From Microbacteriaceae bacterium (lineage in GTDB: Bacteria > Actinomycetota > Actinomycetes > Actinomycetales > Microbacteriaceae): a DNA stretch of 7,845 bases. Numbering within the stretch: the stretch's first letter is position 1; every line of letters starts with the position of its first letter. Below, one piece after another: positions 1 to 6,411 of the stretch. Below the pieces are notes generated by a model. That model worked only from the letters and a program-made list of their open reading frames with translations, did not search any database and had not been told where the DNA came from. The translations under genes were made by a program, and so were the position numbers. The stretch is from positions 1-7,845 of the forward strand of contig JAODAY010000306.1 in the NCBI GenBank assembly GCA_025463665.1. The letters are read 5' to 3'.

Positions 1-1
1 C

Positions 2-664
2 GTGCTCATCTTTCAGCGCGACCTCGGCACGTCGCTGCTCTACTTCGGCCTCTTCCTCGTCATGCTCTACGTCGCGACGGGTCGGGCGAGCTGGATCGTG
101 CTCGGCCTCACCCTGTTCCTCGCTGGCGCGCTCGTGGCGAGCCAGACCCTCAGCTACGTGAACGGGAGATTCGCGGCGTGGCTCGACGCCTTCAACCCCG
201 AGGTCTACGCCCGCGACGGCGGCAGCTACCAGCTCGTGCAGGGCCTATTCGGCTTTGCCAACGGCGGTCTGTTCGGCACGGGGCTCGGGCAGGGCAGGCC
301 GGAGATCACCCCGCTCGCCTCCAGTGACTACATCGTCGCGAGCCTCGGCGAGGAACTCGGGCTCGCGGGTCTCTTCGCAATTCTCGCCCTGTACCTGCTG
401 TTCGTCTCCAGGGGCTTCCGCATCGGATTCGCGGGACAGGACGACTTCGGCAGGCTCCTCGGGGTCGGGCTGTCCTTCGTCATCGCGCTGCAGGTCTTCA
501 TCGTCATCGGCGGGGTGACGCGGGTGATTCCGCTCACCGGACTCACCACGCCGTTCCTCGCGGCTGGTGGATCATCGCTCGTGGCGAACTGGATCATCGC
601 CGCCCTTCTGCTGCGTCTGTCGGACACTGTTCGCAATCAACCCAGGGCGGTGATCGAAGAATGA
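2..664 (+). CDS. rodA: RodA/FtsW-family SEDS peptidoglycan glycosyltransferase, C-terminal part (5' end outside window)
   Basis: SEDS proteins are multi-span membrane enzymes that polymerise lipid II into glycan strands. About 220 residues of the C-terminal half are present; the family is usually 400-480, so the codon at position 2 is internal and not the start. Visible in fragment numbering: the family signature FQRDLGTSLLYFG (4-16), an outer loop with GGLFGTGLGQGRP (88-100), and SSDY before GEELGL, whose Asp109 (codon 326-328) matches the catalytic Asp of the large extracellular loop. The conserved PLTGLTTPFLAAGGSS is at 177-192. Hydrophobic spans lie near 10-27, 30-48, 120-136, 150-172 and 180-207. 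The stop overlaps the pbpA start by four bases (ATGA, 661-664), which fits translational coupling to its partner transpeptidase. RodA is preferred over FtsW because of the adjacent pbpA-pknA-pknB order. Confidence 0.95.
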   Translation: MLIFQRDLGTSLLYFGLFLVMLYVATGRASWIVLGLTLFLAGALVASQTLSYVNGRFAAWLDAFNPEVYARDGGSYQLVQGLFGFANGGLFGTGLGQGRPEITPLASSDYIVASLGEELGLAGLFAILALYLLFVSRGFRIGFAGQDDFGRLLGVGLSFVIALQVFIVIGGVTRVIPLTGLTTPFLAAGGSSLVANWIIAALLLRLSDTVRNQPRAVIEE

Positions 665-2115
665 ACAAGGAACTCAAGCGAGTGAGCCTCGTGGTGCTGA
701 TGATGTTCGTCGCCCTGTTCGCCTCGACCAGTGTCATCCAGGTCGTCTCCGCGGATTCCCTGCGGGAGAACCCGAGCAACGCGCGCACCCTCTACGACAG
801 CTTCTCCGCAGAACGCGGGCCGATCCTCGTCGACGGCGTGCCGATCGCGTCGTCGACCCCGGTCGACGACAACTACTCGTTCCTGCGTTCTTATTCCAGC
901 GGGCCGCTCTATGCGCCGGTCACCGGCTATCTGACGCTGATGCAGGGCAGCACGGGCATCGAAGGGGCGCTCAACGATACCCTCAGCGGAACCTCGAACG
1001 CGCAGTTCTTCGATCAGATCACCGGCATCTTCACGGGCGAATCACCCAAGGGAGACGCGGTCGAGCTCACCATCGACCCGCTCGTTCAGCAGGCGGCATG
1101 GGACGCCCTGGGCGACAACTCCGGCTCCGTCGTGGCGATCGAGCCGTCGACGGGGGCGATTCTCGCGATGGTCTCCAAGGCCTCATTCGATCCCAACCTC
1201 CTCGCCGTGCACAACAACTCGGAGGTGCTGGGGAGCTACGAGGCACTCAGTGCAGACCCCGCGAAGCCCCTCGACAACCGTGCGATCGCGGGCGACCTCT
1301 ACGCACCCGGCTCGGTCTTCAAGCTCGTCGTGGTCGCCGCGGCACTCGAGAGCGGCAAGTTCACGCCGGAGAGCGAATTCCCCAACCCGGCGTCGCTCAC
1401 CCTCCCTGGAACGAATTCGGTCATCACCAACTCCGAGGGCGGATCGTGCGGGGGCGGCGCGACCGCGTCGCTCGCCACTGCGCTTCGTCTGTCATGCAAC
1501 ATCACGTTTGCGCAGCTCGGCCTCGCCCTCGGCTATGACTCCATCGCGGCCAAGGCCAAGGAGTTCGGCTTCAGTGACAAGCTCGAGGTACCGATGCCAG
1601 TGACTCCGAGCGTGTACCCCGAGACCGAGAGCGACGCGCAGACGATGCTCTCCGCATTCGGCCAGGCCAGTGTTCGAGTGACGCCCCTGCAGATCGCGAT
1701 GATCTCGGCGGCCATCGCGAACGGCGGAATGCTGATGCAGCCGACGCTCGTCGAGGGCATTCTGGCCCCCGACCTCACTGCGAAAGACCAGCTCCAACCG
1801 TCCGTCTACAACACACCGATGTCGAGCGAAACGGCAGGCACCTTGACCGACATGATGATCAATGGCGTGGCAAACGGCGTCGCGACGAATGCGAGAATTA
1901 GTGGCGTCGCCGTCGCGGGAAAGACCGGTACTGCAGAGAACGGTTCAGGCGAACCGTACACCCTGTGGTTCACCGGATTCGCTCCCGCCGACAATCCGGA
2001 GGTCGCCGTCGCCGTCGTGGTCGAAAACGGCGGTGGACGCGGTCAATCCGCGTTCGGCAACACGGTCGCGGCTCCAATCGCAAAGAGAGTACTAGAGGCG
2101 GTGCTAAACAAATGA
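661..2115 (+). CDS. pbpA: PbpA, class B penicillin-binding protein (D,D-transpeptidase)
   Basis: This 484-residue protein is close in length to mycobacterial PbpA (about 490). It cross-links peptidoglycan stem peptides outside the membrane and is the presumed partner of the upstream RodA. One N-terminal membrane anchor spans residues 8-30 after a short basic cytoplasmic start (MNKELKR). A small dimerisation-type domain follows (about 35-130), then the transpeptidase domain (about 131-484). All three active-site motifs are intact: SVFK with nucleophile Ser218 and Lys221, SCN at 278-280, and KTGTAE at 421-426. The only two cysteines, Cys263 and Cys279, flank the active site; Cys279 is the middle residue of the SxN motif. 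The ATG at 661 overlaps the rodA stop and gives the anchor at the right place. The stop overlaps pknA by four bases. Confidence 0.96.
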   Translation: MNKELKRVSLVVLMMFVALFASTSVIQVVSADSLRENPSNARTLYDSFSAERGPILVDGVPIASSTPVDDNYSFLRSYSSGPLYAPVTGYLTLMQGSTGIEGALNDTLSGTSNAQFFDQITGIFTGESPKGDAVELTIDPLVQQAAWDALGDNSGSVVAIEPSTGAILAMVSKASFDPNLLAVHNNSEVLGSYEALSADPAKPLDNRAIAGDLYAPGSVFKLVVVAAALESGKFTPESEFPNPASLTLPGTNSVITNSEGGSCGGGATASLATALRLSCNITFAQLGLALGYDSIAAKAKEFGFSDKLEVPMPVTPSVYPETESDAQTMLSAFGQASVRVTPLQIAMISAAIANGGMLMQPTLVEGILAPDLTAKDQLQPSVYNTPMSSETAGTLTDMMINGVANGVATNARISGVAVAGKTGTAENGSGEPYTLWFTGFAPADNPEVAVAVVVENGGGRGQSAFGNTVAAPIAKRVLEAVLNK

Positions 2116-3815
2116 GACCCTCCAGCGGCCTCACTTTCGGGGGCAGATACCAGCTGTCAAGCCGTGTCGCCATTGGCGGCATGGGTGAAGTCTGGCAGGC
2201 CACCGACCTGGTCATCGGGCGCACCGTCGCCATCAAGATCCTCAAAGAGGAGTACCTCGGCGACCCGGGCTTCCTCGAGCGCTTCCGCGCCGAGGCTCGC
2301 CACGCCGCGCTCGTCAACCACGAGGGAATCGCCAACGTTTTCGACTACGGCGAGGAGGAAGGCAGCGCCTTCCTCGTCATGGAACTTGTTCCCGGCGAGG
2401 CCCTCAGCGCAATCCTGGAACGCGAACGAATCCTGTCTCCCGACCGTGTGCTCGACATCGTCGCGCAGACGGCCAACGCGCTCTCTGCCGCCCACGCGGC
2501 CGGGCTCGTGCACCGGGACATCAAGCCGGGGAACCTGCTGATCACGCCCGACAACCGCGTCAAGATCACCGACTTCGGCATCGCCCGCATCGCCGATCAA
2601 GTTCCCCTGACTGCCACCGGGCAGGTCATGGGCACCGTGCAGTACCTGTCGCCGGAGCAGGCCAGCGGGCGACCAGCCTCCCCGTCGACCGACGTCTACT
2701 CGCTCGGCATCGTCGCATACGAGGCACTCGCCGGCCGCCGGCCGTTCACGGGCGAGTCCCAGGTCGCGATCGCCATGGCCCAGATCAACGAGACCCCGCC
2801 TGAGCTTCCCGCGACAATCTCCGAGCCCGTGCGCAACCTCGTCTACTCGAGCATCGCCAAGAACCCGGCCGATCGACCCTCGTCGGCGATCAACTTCGCT
2901 CGCGCCGCACAAGCGCTCCGCAGGGACGACGTCGCCGCCGCCGCGATCGCGGTGCCGGGAATTCTCGGCAGCGGTTCGCACGCGGCCACTGTGGGTGCCA
3001 ACTACGGACAGCCGGCCACCACGACCCGTCTCATCGACTCGTCCGAGGAGACGACGACCGCCGCAATGCCGGCGCAGAACAAGCGCAACCCGTGGATGTG
3101 GCCGCTCATCGCGATCGTCTCCGTGCTCGCCATCGTTCTCGTGGCCGTGATCGTCGCGCTCTTCACGAATCAAGACGACACCACCGACCCCAACGCCTCG
3201 GCACCGGCGTCGAGTTCCAGCGCGTCGTCACGGCCGCCCACTCCGAGCACGACACCCAGTCCGAGCGTCACGACGGCTCCGCCCGTCGAGACGGTGACCG
3301 TTGTCGAAGAAGAGCTCCTCAACAAGACCGAAGCACAGGTCGGCCAGCGGCTTGAGGCGCTCGGCCTGCGCCTCGAGGTCGTCACCGGCAGCGTCGCACC
3401 GACCCCGGAGGAAGTAGGCCTCGCTTATCGGGTGAATCCCACGGGCGTCGTGCGGGCGGGAGACCTCATCGCGGTCTCGTTCTACGCCGCGATTCCCGAG
3501 CCCACCAAGCCCTCCGCTGTCTCGACTCCTGCCAGCCCACAGCTCGGCGGCAAGACCGTCAGCGTCACCTGGTCGACCTACGCGGGTTGCCCCTCGGGCC
3601 AGGCACTGACCGGCTACAACTTCTCCGTGAGCAACGGCCAGGCCAAGACCGCCAACCCCGTGCCTGCCTCGGCGACGTCACTCGACATCGTGCTCCCGGC
3701 GGGCGGTGGCGAGACGACCGTGAGCTACTTCGTCTTCTGCGGCGAGCTGCAATCCCCCGCGTCCGACGCGGCAAAAATCACCGTGACGCCCACCGGAGCC
3801 ACGCCCGCGCCGTAA
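2112..3815 (+). CDS. pknA: PknA-type membrane Ser/Thr protein kinase with PASTA-like and FN3-like outer domains
   Basis: This 567-residue receptor-like kinase phosphorylates cell-growth and division proteins on Ser/Thr. The kinase domain is at about 13-270: glycine loop GGMGEV (22-27), VAIK with Lys42, helix-C Glu61, catalytic HRDIKPGN (134-141, Asp136), DFG (154-156), an activation loop with TAT (167-169) placed like the autophosphorylated Thr pair of mycobacterial PknA/PknB, and GTVQYLSPEQ (174-183). A cytoplasmic juxtamembrane stretch leads to one membrane span (about 328-352). Outside come a Ser/Thr/Pro-rich linker (356-393), a PASTA-like domain (about 394-459) and an FN3-like beta domain (about 462-560). 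The only cysteines are Cys493 and Cys543 in the last domain. The ATG at 2112 is chosen because it overlaps the pbpA stop (ATGA) and starts just before the kinase fold. A longer reading from 1965 would run 151 bases into pbpA. Mycobacterial PknA lacks a PASTA repeat, so the symbol rests mainly on gene order. Confidence 0.93.
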   Translation: MRPSSGLTFGGRYQLSSRVAIGGMGEVWQATDLVIGRTVAIKILKEEYLGDPGFLERFRAEARHAALVNHEGIANVFDYGEEEGSAFLVMELVPGEALSAILERERILSPDRVLDIVAQTANALSAAHAAGLVHRDIKPGNLLITPDNRVKITDFGIARIADQVPLTATGQVMGTVQYLSPEQASGRPASPSTDVYSLGIVAYEALAGRRPFTGESQVAIAMAQINETPPELPATISEPVRNLVYSSIAKNPADRPSSAINFARAAQALRRDDVAAAAIAVPGILGSGSHAATVGANYGQPATTTRLIDSSEETTTAAMPAQNKRNPWMWPLIAIVSVLAIVLVAVIVALFTNQDDTTDPNASAPASSSSASSRPPTPSTTPSPSVTTAPPVETVTVVEEELLNKTEAQVGQRLEALGLRLEVVTGSVAPTPEEVGLAYRVNPTGVVRAGDLIAVSFYAAIPEPTKPSAVSTPASPQLGGKTVSVTWSTYAGCPSGQALTGYNFSVSNGQAKTANPVPASATSLDIVLPAGGGETTVSYFVFCGELQSPASDAAKITVTPTGATPAP

Positions 3816-3868
3816 CCGGGGCGCCCAGTAGCGACGGGTACACTGACTACACATTCGAGGGACAAAGC

Positions 3869-3873
3869 GGGAG
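3869..3873 (+). promoter_or_regulatory. Ribosome binding site for pknB
   Basis: GGGAG lies seven bases before the GTG at 3881 and decides that start over the longer reading frame open from 3587. It sits in the 65-base gap after the pknA stop. A TACACT hexamer at 3839-3844 could be a weak -10 element for a pknB-specific transcript, but no convincing -35 sequence is placed correctly for it. Whether pknB has its own promoter is therefore only a possibility. Confidence 0.6.
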
Positions 3874-3880
3874 ATCGTTC

Positions 3881-5584
3881 GTGACAGATGGCGTAGCCCA
3901 GAGCGTGCGCCTGCTTGCAGGCAGGTACGAGATCGGCGACCTCATCGGGCGCGGCGGCATGGCAGACGTTCACGTCGGCACCGATTCCCGCCTTGGCAGA
4001 CGCGTTGCCATCAAGCTTCTGAGGCCAGAACTCGCCAGCAATCCGACTTTCCGCAGCCGCTTTCGACGTGAGGCGCAGGAAGCGGCCAAGATGGCCCATC
4101 CCACCATCGTGCGCATTTTTGACGCGGGCGAAGAAACTACGGTCGACGACATGGGCGGCGAGGCGCGCGTGCCGTACATCATCATGGAATTCGTCGACGG
4201 GCGACTGCTCAAGGACATCGTCTCCGAGGGCCCGGTGGAGCCCGCCGAGGCGGTACGAATCATGTCGGGCGTGCTCACCGCCCTCGAATACTCGCACCGC
4301 GCGGGAGTCGTGCACCGCGACGTGAAGCCGGGCAACATCATGGTCACCGCCACCGGCCAGGTGAAGGTCATGGACTTCGGCATCGCCCGAGCGATCTCCG
4401 ACTCCTCTGCCAGCATCGCCGAGACCAGCACCATCGTCGGCACGGCCCAGTACTTCTCGCCAGAGCAGGCGCGCGGTGAATCCGTCGACGCCCGCACCGA
4501 CCTCTACTCCGCCGGCATCGTGCTGTTCGAGATGCTCACCGGCCGTGCACCCTTCCGCGGGCCAAATCCCGTCGCCGTCGCCTACCAGCACGTGAATCAG
4601 CAGGCGTTGCCGCCGAGCGTGTTCACCGCGTCCGTCTCTCCCGCCCTCGACGCCGTGGTTCTCCGCGCCATGTCGAAGGATCGCTTTGACCGGTTCCAGA
4701 CCGCACGCGAGTTCCGCGTCGACGCCGAGGCCGCTGCCGCCGGGTCGATCCCCCAGCGCAGGCCAGCGCAGACCGACTTCACCTCCACTCTCTTCGGGGT
4801 CGACCCGAACGCGACCGCCGGATCGGAGGCGACGTTCCGCCAGCTGAACGTCGACCAGAACGACCGGATCCCGCGCACCCAGAACCGGCCCCCCGTCGCC
4901 TGGATCTGGGGCGGAATCACGATCCTCATCGCGGTCATCGTCGCTGTCGCACTCTGGACCTTCAACCTCAGCCAGACCAACTACACCGCCAACGTCGCCA
5001 TCAAGGTGCCCGACGTCGTCGGCCAGAGCTGGGACGAGGGGTCGGCGCAACTGAAGGATCTCGGACTCGTGACACTGCGCGTCGACCAATCCGACCCGGA
5101 GGCGGCCGCGGGTGAGATTCTGCGCACCGATCCGCCGTCCGGCATGACGGTGGCCCCCGACCAGGAAGTTACCGTCTACGTGTCGAGCGGCGCCAAGGCG
5201 GTCGCCCTTCCCCTGCTCGACGGCTCAGCCCAGGCGGATGCCACGGCCACCCTGCTCGCGAACGGGTTCGTGGAGGGTCCGGTGCTGACCGAGCACTCGG
5301 CAACGGTCAAGCAGGGCATCGTCATCTCCTCCGACCCTGTCTCCGGTGACACCGCTCCGGAGGGTGCGACCATCTCCCTCGTCGTCTCCGACGGGCAGGT
5401 GGATGTTCCGAACGTCGTCGAACAGGACATCGGTGCAGCTACCGCCGTGCTCACGGGTCTGCAGCTCGAGGTCAAAGTAGAGCGCGACGGCAGCTGCTCA
5501 GGCGGCGCTGTGGTCAGCCAGTCCATCACCGGGGTCTCCCCGCAGAAGTCCGCGGTGACCATCGTCTACTGCTCGAGGCCGTAG
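3881..5584 (+). CDS. pknB: PknB-type membrane Ser/Thr protein kinase with three PASTA repeats
   Basis: This 567-residue kinase belongs to the PknB/Stk1/PrkC group, which bind muropeptides or lipid II through PASTA repeats and adjust wall synthesis. The kinase domain is at about 16-285: GRGGMADV (23-30), VAIK with Lys45, helix-C Glu64, HRDVKPGN (145-152, Asp147), DFG (165-167), GTAQYFSPEQ (187-196) and DLYSAG (207-212). A juxtamembrane segment with many Thr residues precedes a membrane span at about 340-360. Outside are PASTA 1 (about 373-437), PASTA 2 (438-505) and PASTA 3 (506-564). Cys539 and Cys564, the only cysteines, both lie in PASTA 3. In the activation loop Thr182 matches the second Thr of the mycobacterial TxT pair, while the first position reads Ala180. 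The GTG at 3881 is chosen because it has GGGAG seven bases upstream and puts the kinase fold near the N-terminus. Upstream in-frame starts lie inside pknA. Confidence 0.94.
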   Translation: MTDGVAQSVRLLAGRYEIGDLIGRGGMADVHVGTDSRLGRRVAIKLLRPELASNPTFRSRFRREAQEAAKMAHPTIVRIFDAGEETTVDDMGGEARVPYIIMEFVDGRLLKDIVSEGPVEPAEAVRIMSGVLTALEYSHRAGVVHRDVKPGNIMVTATGQVKVMDFGIARAISDSSASIAETSTIVGTAQYFSPEQARGESVDARTDLYSAGIVLFEMLTGRAPFRGPNPVAVAYQHVNQQALPPSVFTASVSPALDAVVLRAMSKDRFDRFQTAREFRVDAEAAAAGSIPQRRPAQTDFTSTLFGVDPNATAGSEATFRQLNVDQNDRIPRTQNRPPVAWIWGGITILIAVIVAVALWTFNLSQTNYTANVAIKVPDVVGQSWDEGSAQLKDLGLVTLRVDQSDPEAAAGEILRTDPPSGMTVAPDQEVTVYVSSGAKAVALPLLDGSAQADATATLLANGFVEGPVLTEHSATVKQGIVISSDPVSGDTAPEGATISLVVSDGQVDVPNVVEQDIGAATAVLTGLQLEVKVERDGSCSGGAVVSQSITGVSPQKSAVTIVYCSRP

Positions 5585-5585
5585 C

Positions 5586-5613
5586 GGGAAGCGCGCCGAC
5601 CGGCGCGCTTCCC
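5586..5613. terminator. Bidirectional GC-rich hairpin terminator between convergent pknB and trpG/pabA
   Basis: GGGAAGCGCGCC (5586-5597) pairs perfectly over 12 bp with GGCGCGCTTCCC (5602-5613) around a four-base GACC loop. It fills nearly all of the 31 bases between the stop codons of the two converging genes, so it can serve both directions. There is no U-tract on either side. U-tract-free hairpins are common at actinobacterial gene ends, so a role as terminator or as a 3'-end stabiliser is inferred from position and symmetry. Confidence 0.8.
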
Positions 5614-5615
5614 CG

Positions 5616-6254
5616 TCAGGAGAGCTTGACGAGCGGCGTGAGCCCCTTGGCGATCTCAGCGGCCTCGGGCAGACCCGCAACGGCGAGCCAGTTTCCGATC
5701 ATGCGGTAGCCCCCCTCGGTGAGCACTGACTCCGGGTGGAACTGCACCCCGAAGATCGGGCGGTCGACGTGCTGCACGCCCATGATCACTCCTCCGCGGG
5801 TGCGCGATGTCACGACGAGATCGCTCGGAACCGTGCCGTCGACGATCGCCAGCGAGTGGTAGCGGGTCGCCGTGAACGGCTGCGGCACACCGGCGTACAA
5901 GTCGCTCGCGTCGTGCTCGATGAGCGAGGTCTTGCCGTGCATGAGTTCGTCGGCGTGGGTCACGGTCGCCCCCAGCGCCTCCGCTATCGCTTGGTGCCCG
6001 AGGCACACTCCGAACAACGGCTGTCCCGACGCGACCGCCGCGTTCACGACGGGAATCGAGACGCCCGCGGCGCTGGGGGCACCGGGGCCCGGCGAGAGCA
6101 GCACGGCGTCGAAGTCGGCAATGTAGTCGGCCGCGTCATCCGCCGAGAATGCGTCATTGCGCACGACTGTCGTCTGGGCGCCGAGCTGCAGCAGGTACCC
6201 GTTGAGGGTGTAGACGAAGCTGTCGTAGTTGTCGATCACGAGTACGCGTGTCAT
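5616..6254 (-). CDS. trpG: Class I glutamine amidotransferase subunit of anthranilate or aminodeoxychorismate synthase (TrpG/PabA)
   Basis: This 212-residue protein releases ammonia from glutamine and passes it to a TrpE- or PabB-type partner acting on chorismate, for tryptophan or folate synthesis. The triad is complete: nucleophile Cys84 in GVCLGHQA, and His173 and Glu175 in QFHPES. The oxyanion-hole loop SPGPGAP is at 54-60, the family motif HGKTS at 106-110 and RYHSL at 131-135. The N-terminus VLVIDNYDSFVYTL is typical. The ATG at 6254 is chosen because it starts this conserved motif and overlaps the stop of the small upstream gene (ATGA, 6254-6251). An extension to 6488 would run through that gene and into the sortase. 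No chorismate-binding partner is in the window. The mycobacterial gene in this neighbourhood is named trpG and other genomes use pabA, so the pathway is unresolved and may be shared. Confidence 0.93.
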   Translation of the reverse strand: MTRVLVIDNYDSFVYTLNGYLLQLGAQTTVVRNDAFSADDAADYIADFDAVLLSPGPGAPSAAGVSIPVVNAAVASGQPLFGVCLGHQAIAEALGATVTHADELMHGKTSLIEHDASDLYAGVPQPFTATRYHSLAIVDGTVPSDLVVTSRTRGGVIMGVQHVDRPIFGVQFHPESVLTEGGYRMIGNWLAVAGLPEAAEIAKGLTPLVKLS

Positions 6255-6409
6255 TGGCCTACCGTCACTTCCTGGGGCGTGAAAAACGAGTCGACGAAGG
6301 GAAAGACCCACGTGACGAGTGCGAAGAGCACCGCAGCGACGAGAACCAGGCACAGCAGCAGCCGTGCCCATACGGGTCCGGGCAGGGCACGCCAGAGGGC
6401 TGCGTACAT
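6251..6409 (-). CDS. Small single-span membrane protein (52 residues), function unknown
   Basis: This short gene encodes 52 residues beginning MYAALWRALPGPVW. It has one strongly hydrophobic helix at about 17-38 (LLLCLVLVAAVLFALV within it), an aromatic and proline segment (WVFPFVDSFFTP, 34-45) and a short polar end. Arg7 and Arg16 lie before the helix, which predicts the N-terminus inside. Support that it is real: AGGAG (6421-6417) sits exactly seven bases before the ATG, the gene starts two bases after the sortase stop, and its TGA overlaps the trpG ATG by four bases, so it fills the sortase-trpG gap precisely. From memory, small proteins with a similar start occur at this locus in other Actinobacteria; I cannot verify this here. 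No function can be assigned. Position suggests a link to the sortase or to the cell envelope. Confidence 0.85.
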   Translation of the reverse strand: MYAALWRALPGPVWARLLLCLVLVAAVLFALVTWVFPFVDSFFTPQEVTVGQ

Positions 6410-6411
6410 TC

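Noticed and set aside
1965..2111. Longer start for pknA, adding 49 residues
   Set aside because: It would lie inside the pbpA coding end, is Arg-rich shadow sequence, and the ATG at 2112 gives the standard ATGA overlap and a normal kinase N-terminus.
3587..3880. Longer start for pknB, adding 98 residues
   Set aside because: Most of it lies in another frame of pknA and has shadow composition; the GTG at 3881 has a proper ribosome binding site.
3909..3922. Hairpin GCCTGC/GCAGGC with a two-base loop near the pknB start
   Set aside because: It lies in codons for the conserved LLAGRY start of the kinase; the loop is too short for a stable fold without opening the stem, so coding constraint explains it.
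2157..5089. Long minus-strand open frames of 338 and 454 residues antisense to the kinases
   Set aside because: They mirror GC-rich codon bias of pknA and pknB, are rich in Gly, Arg, Asp and Val without motifs, and lie over intact conserved genes.
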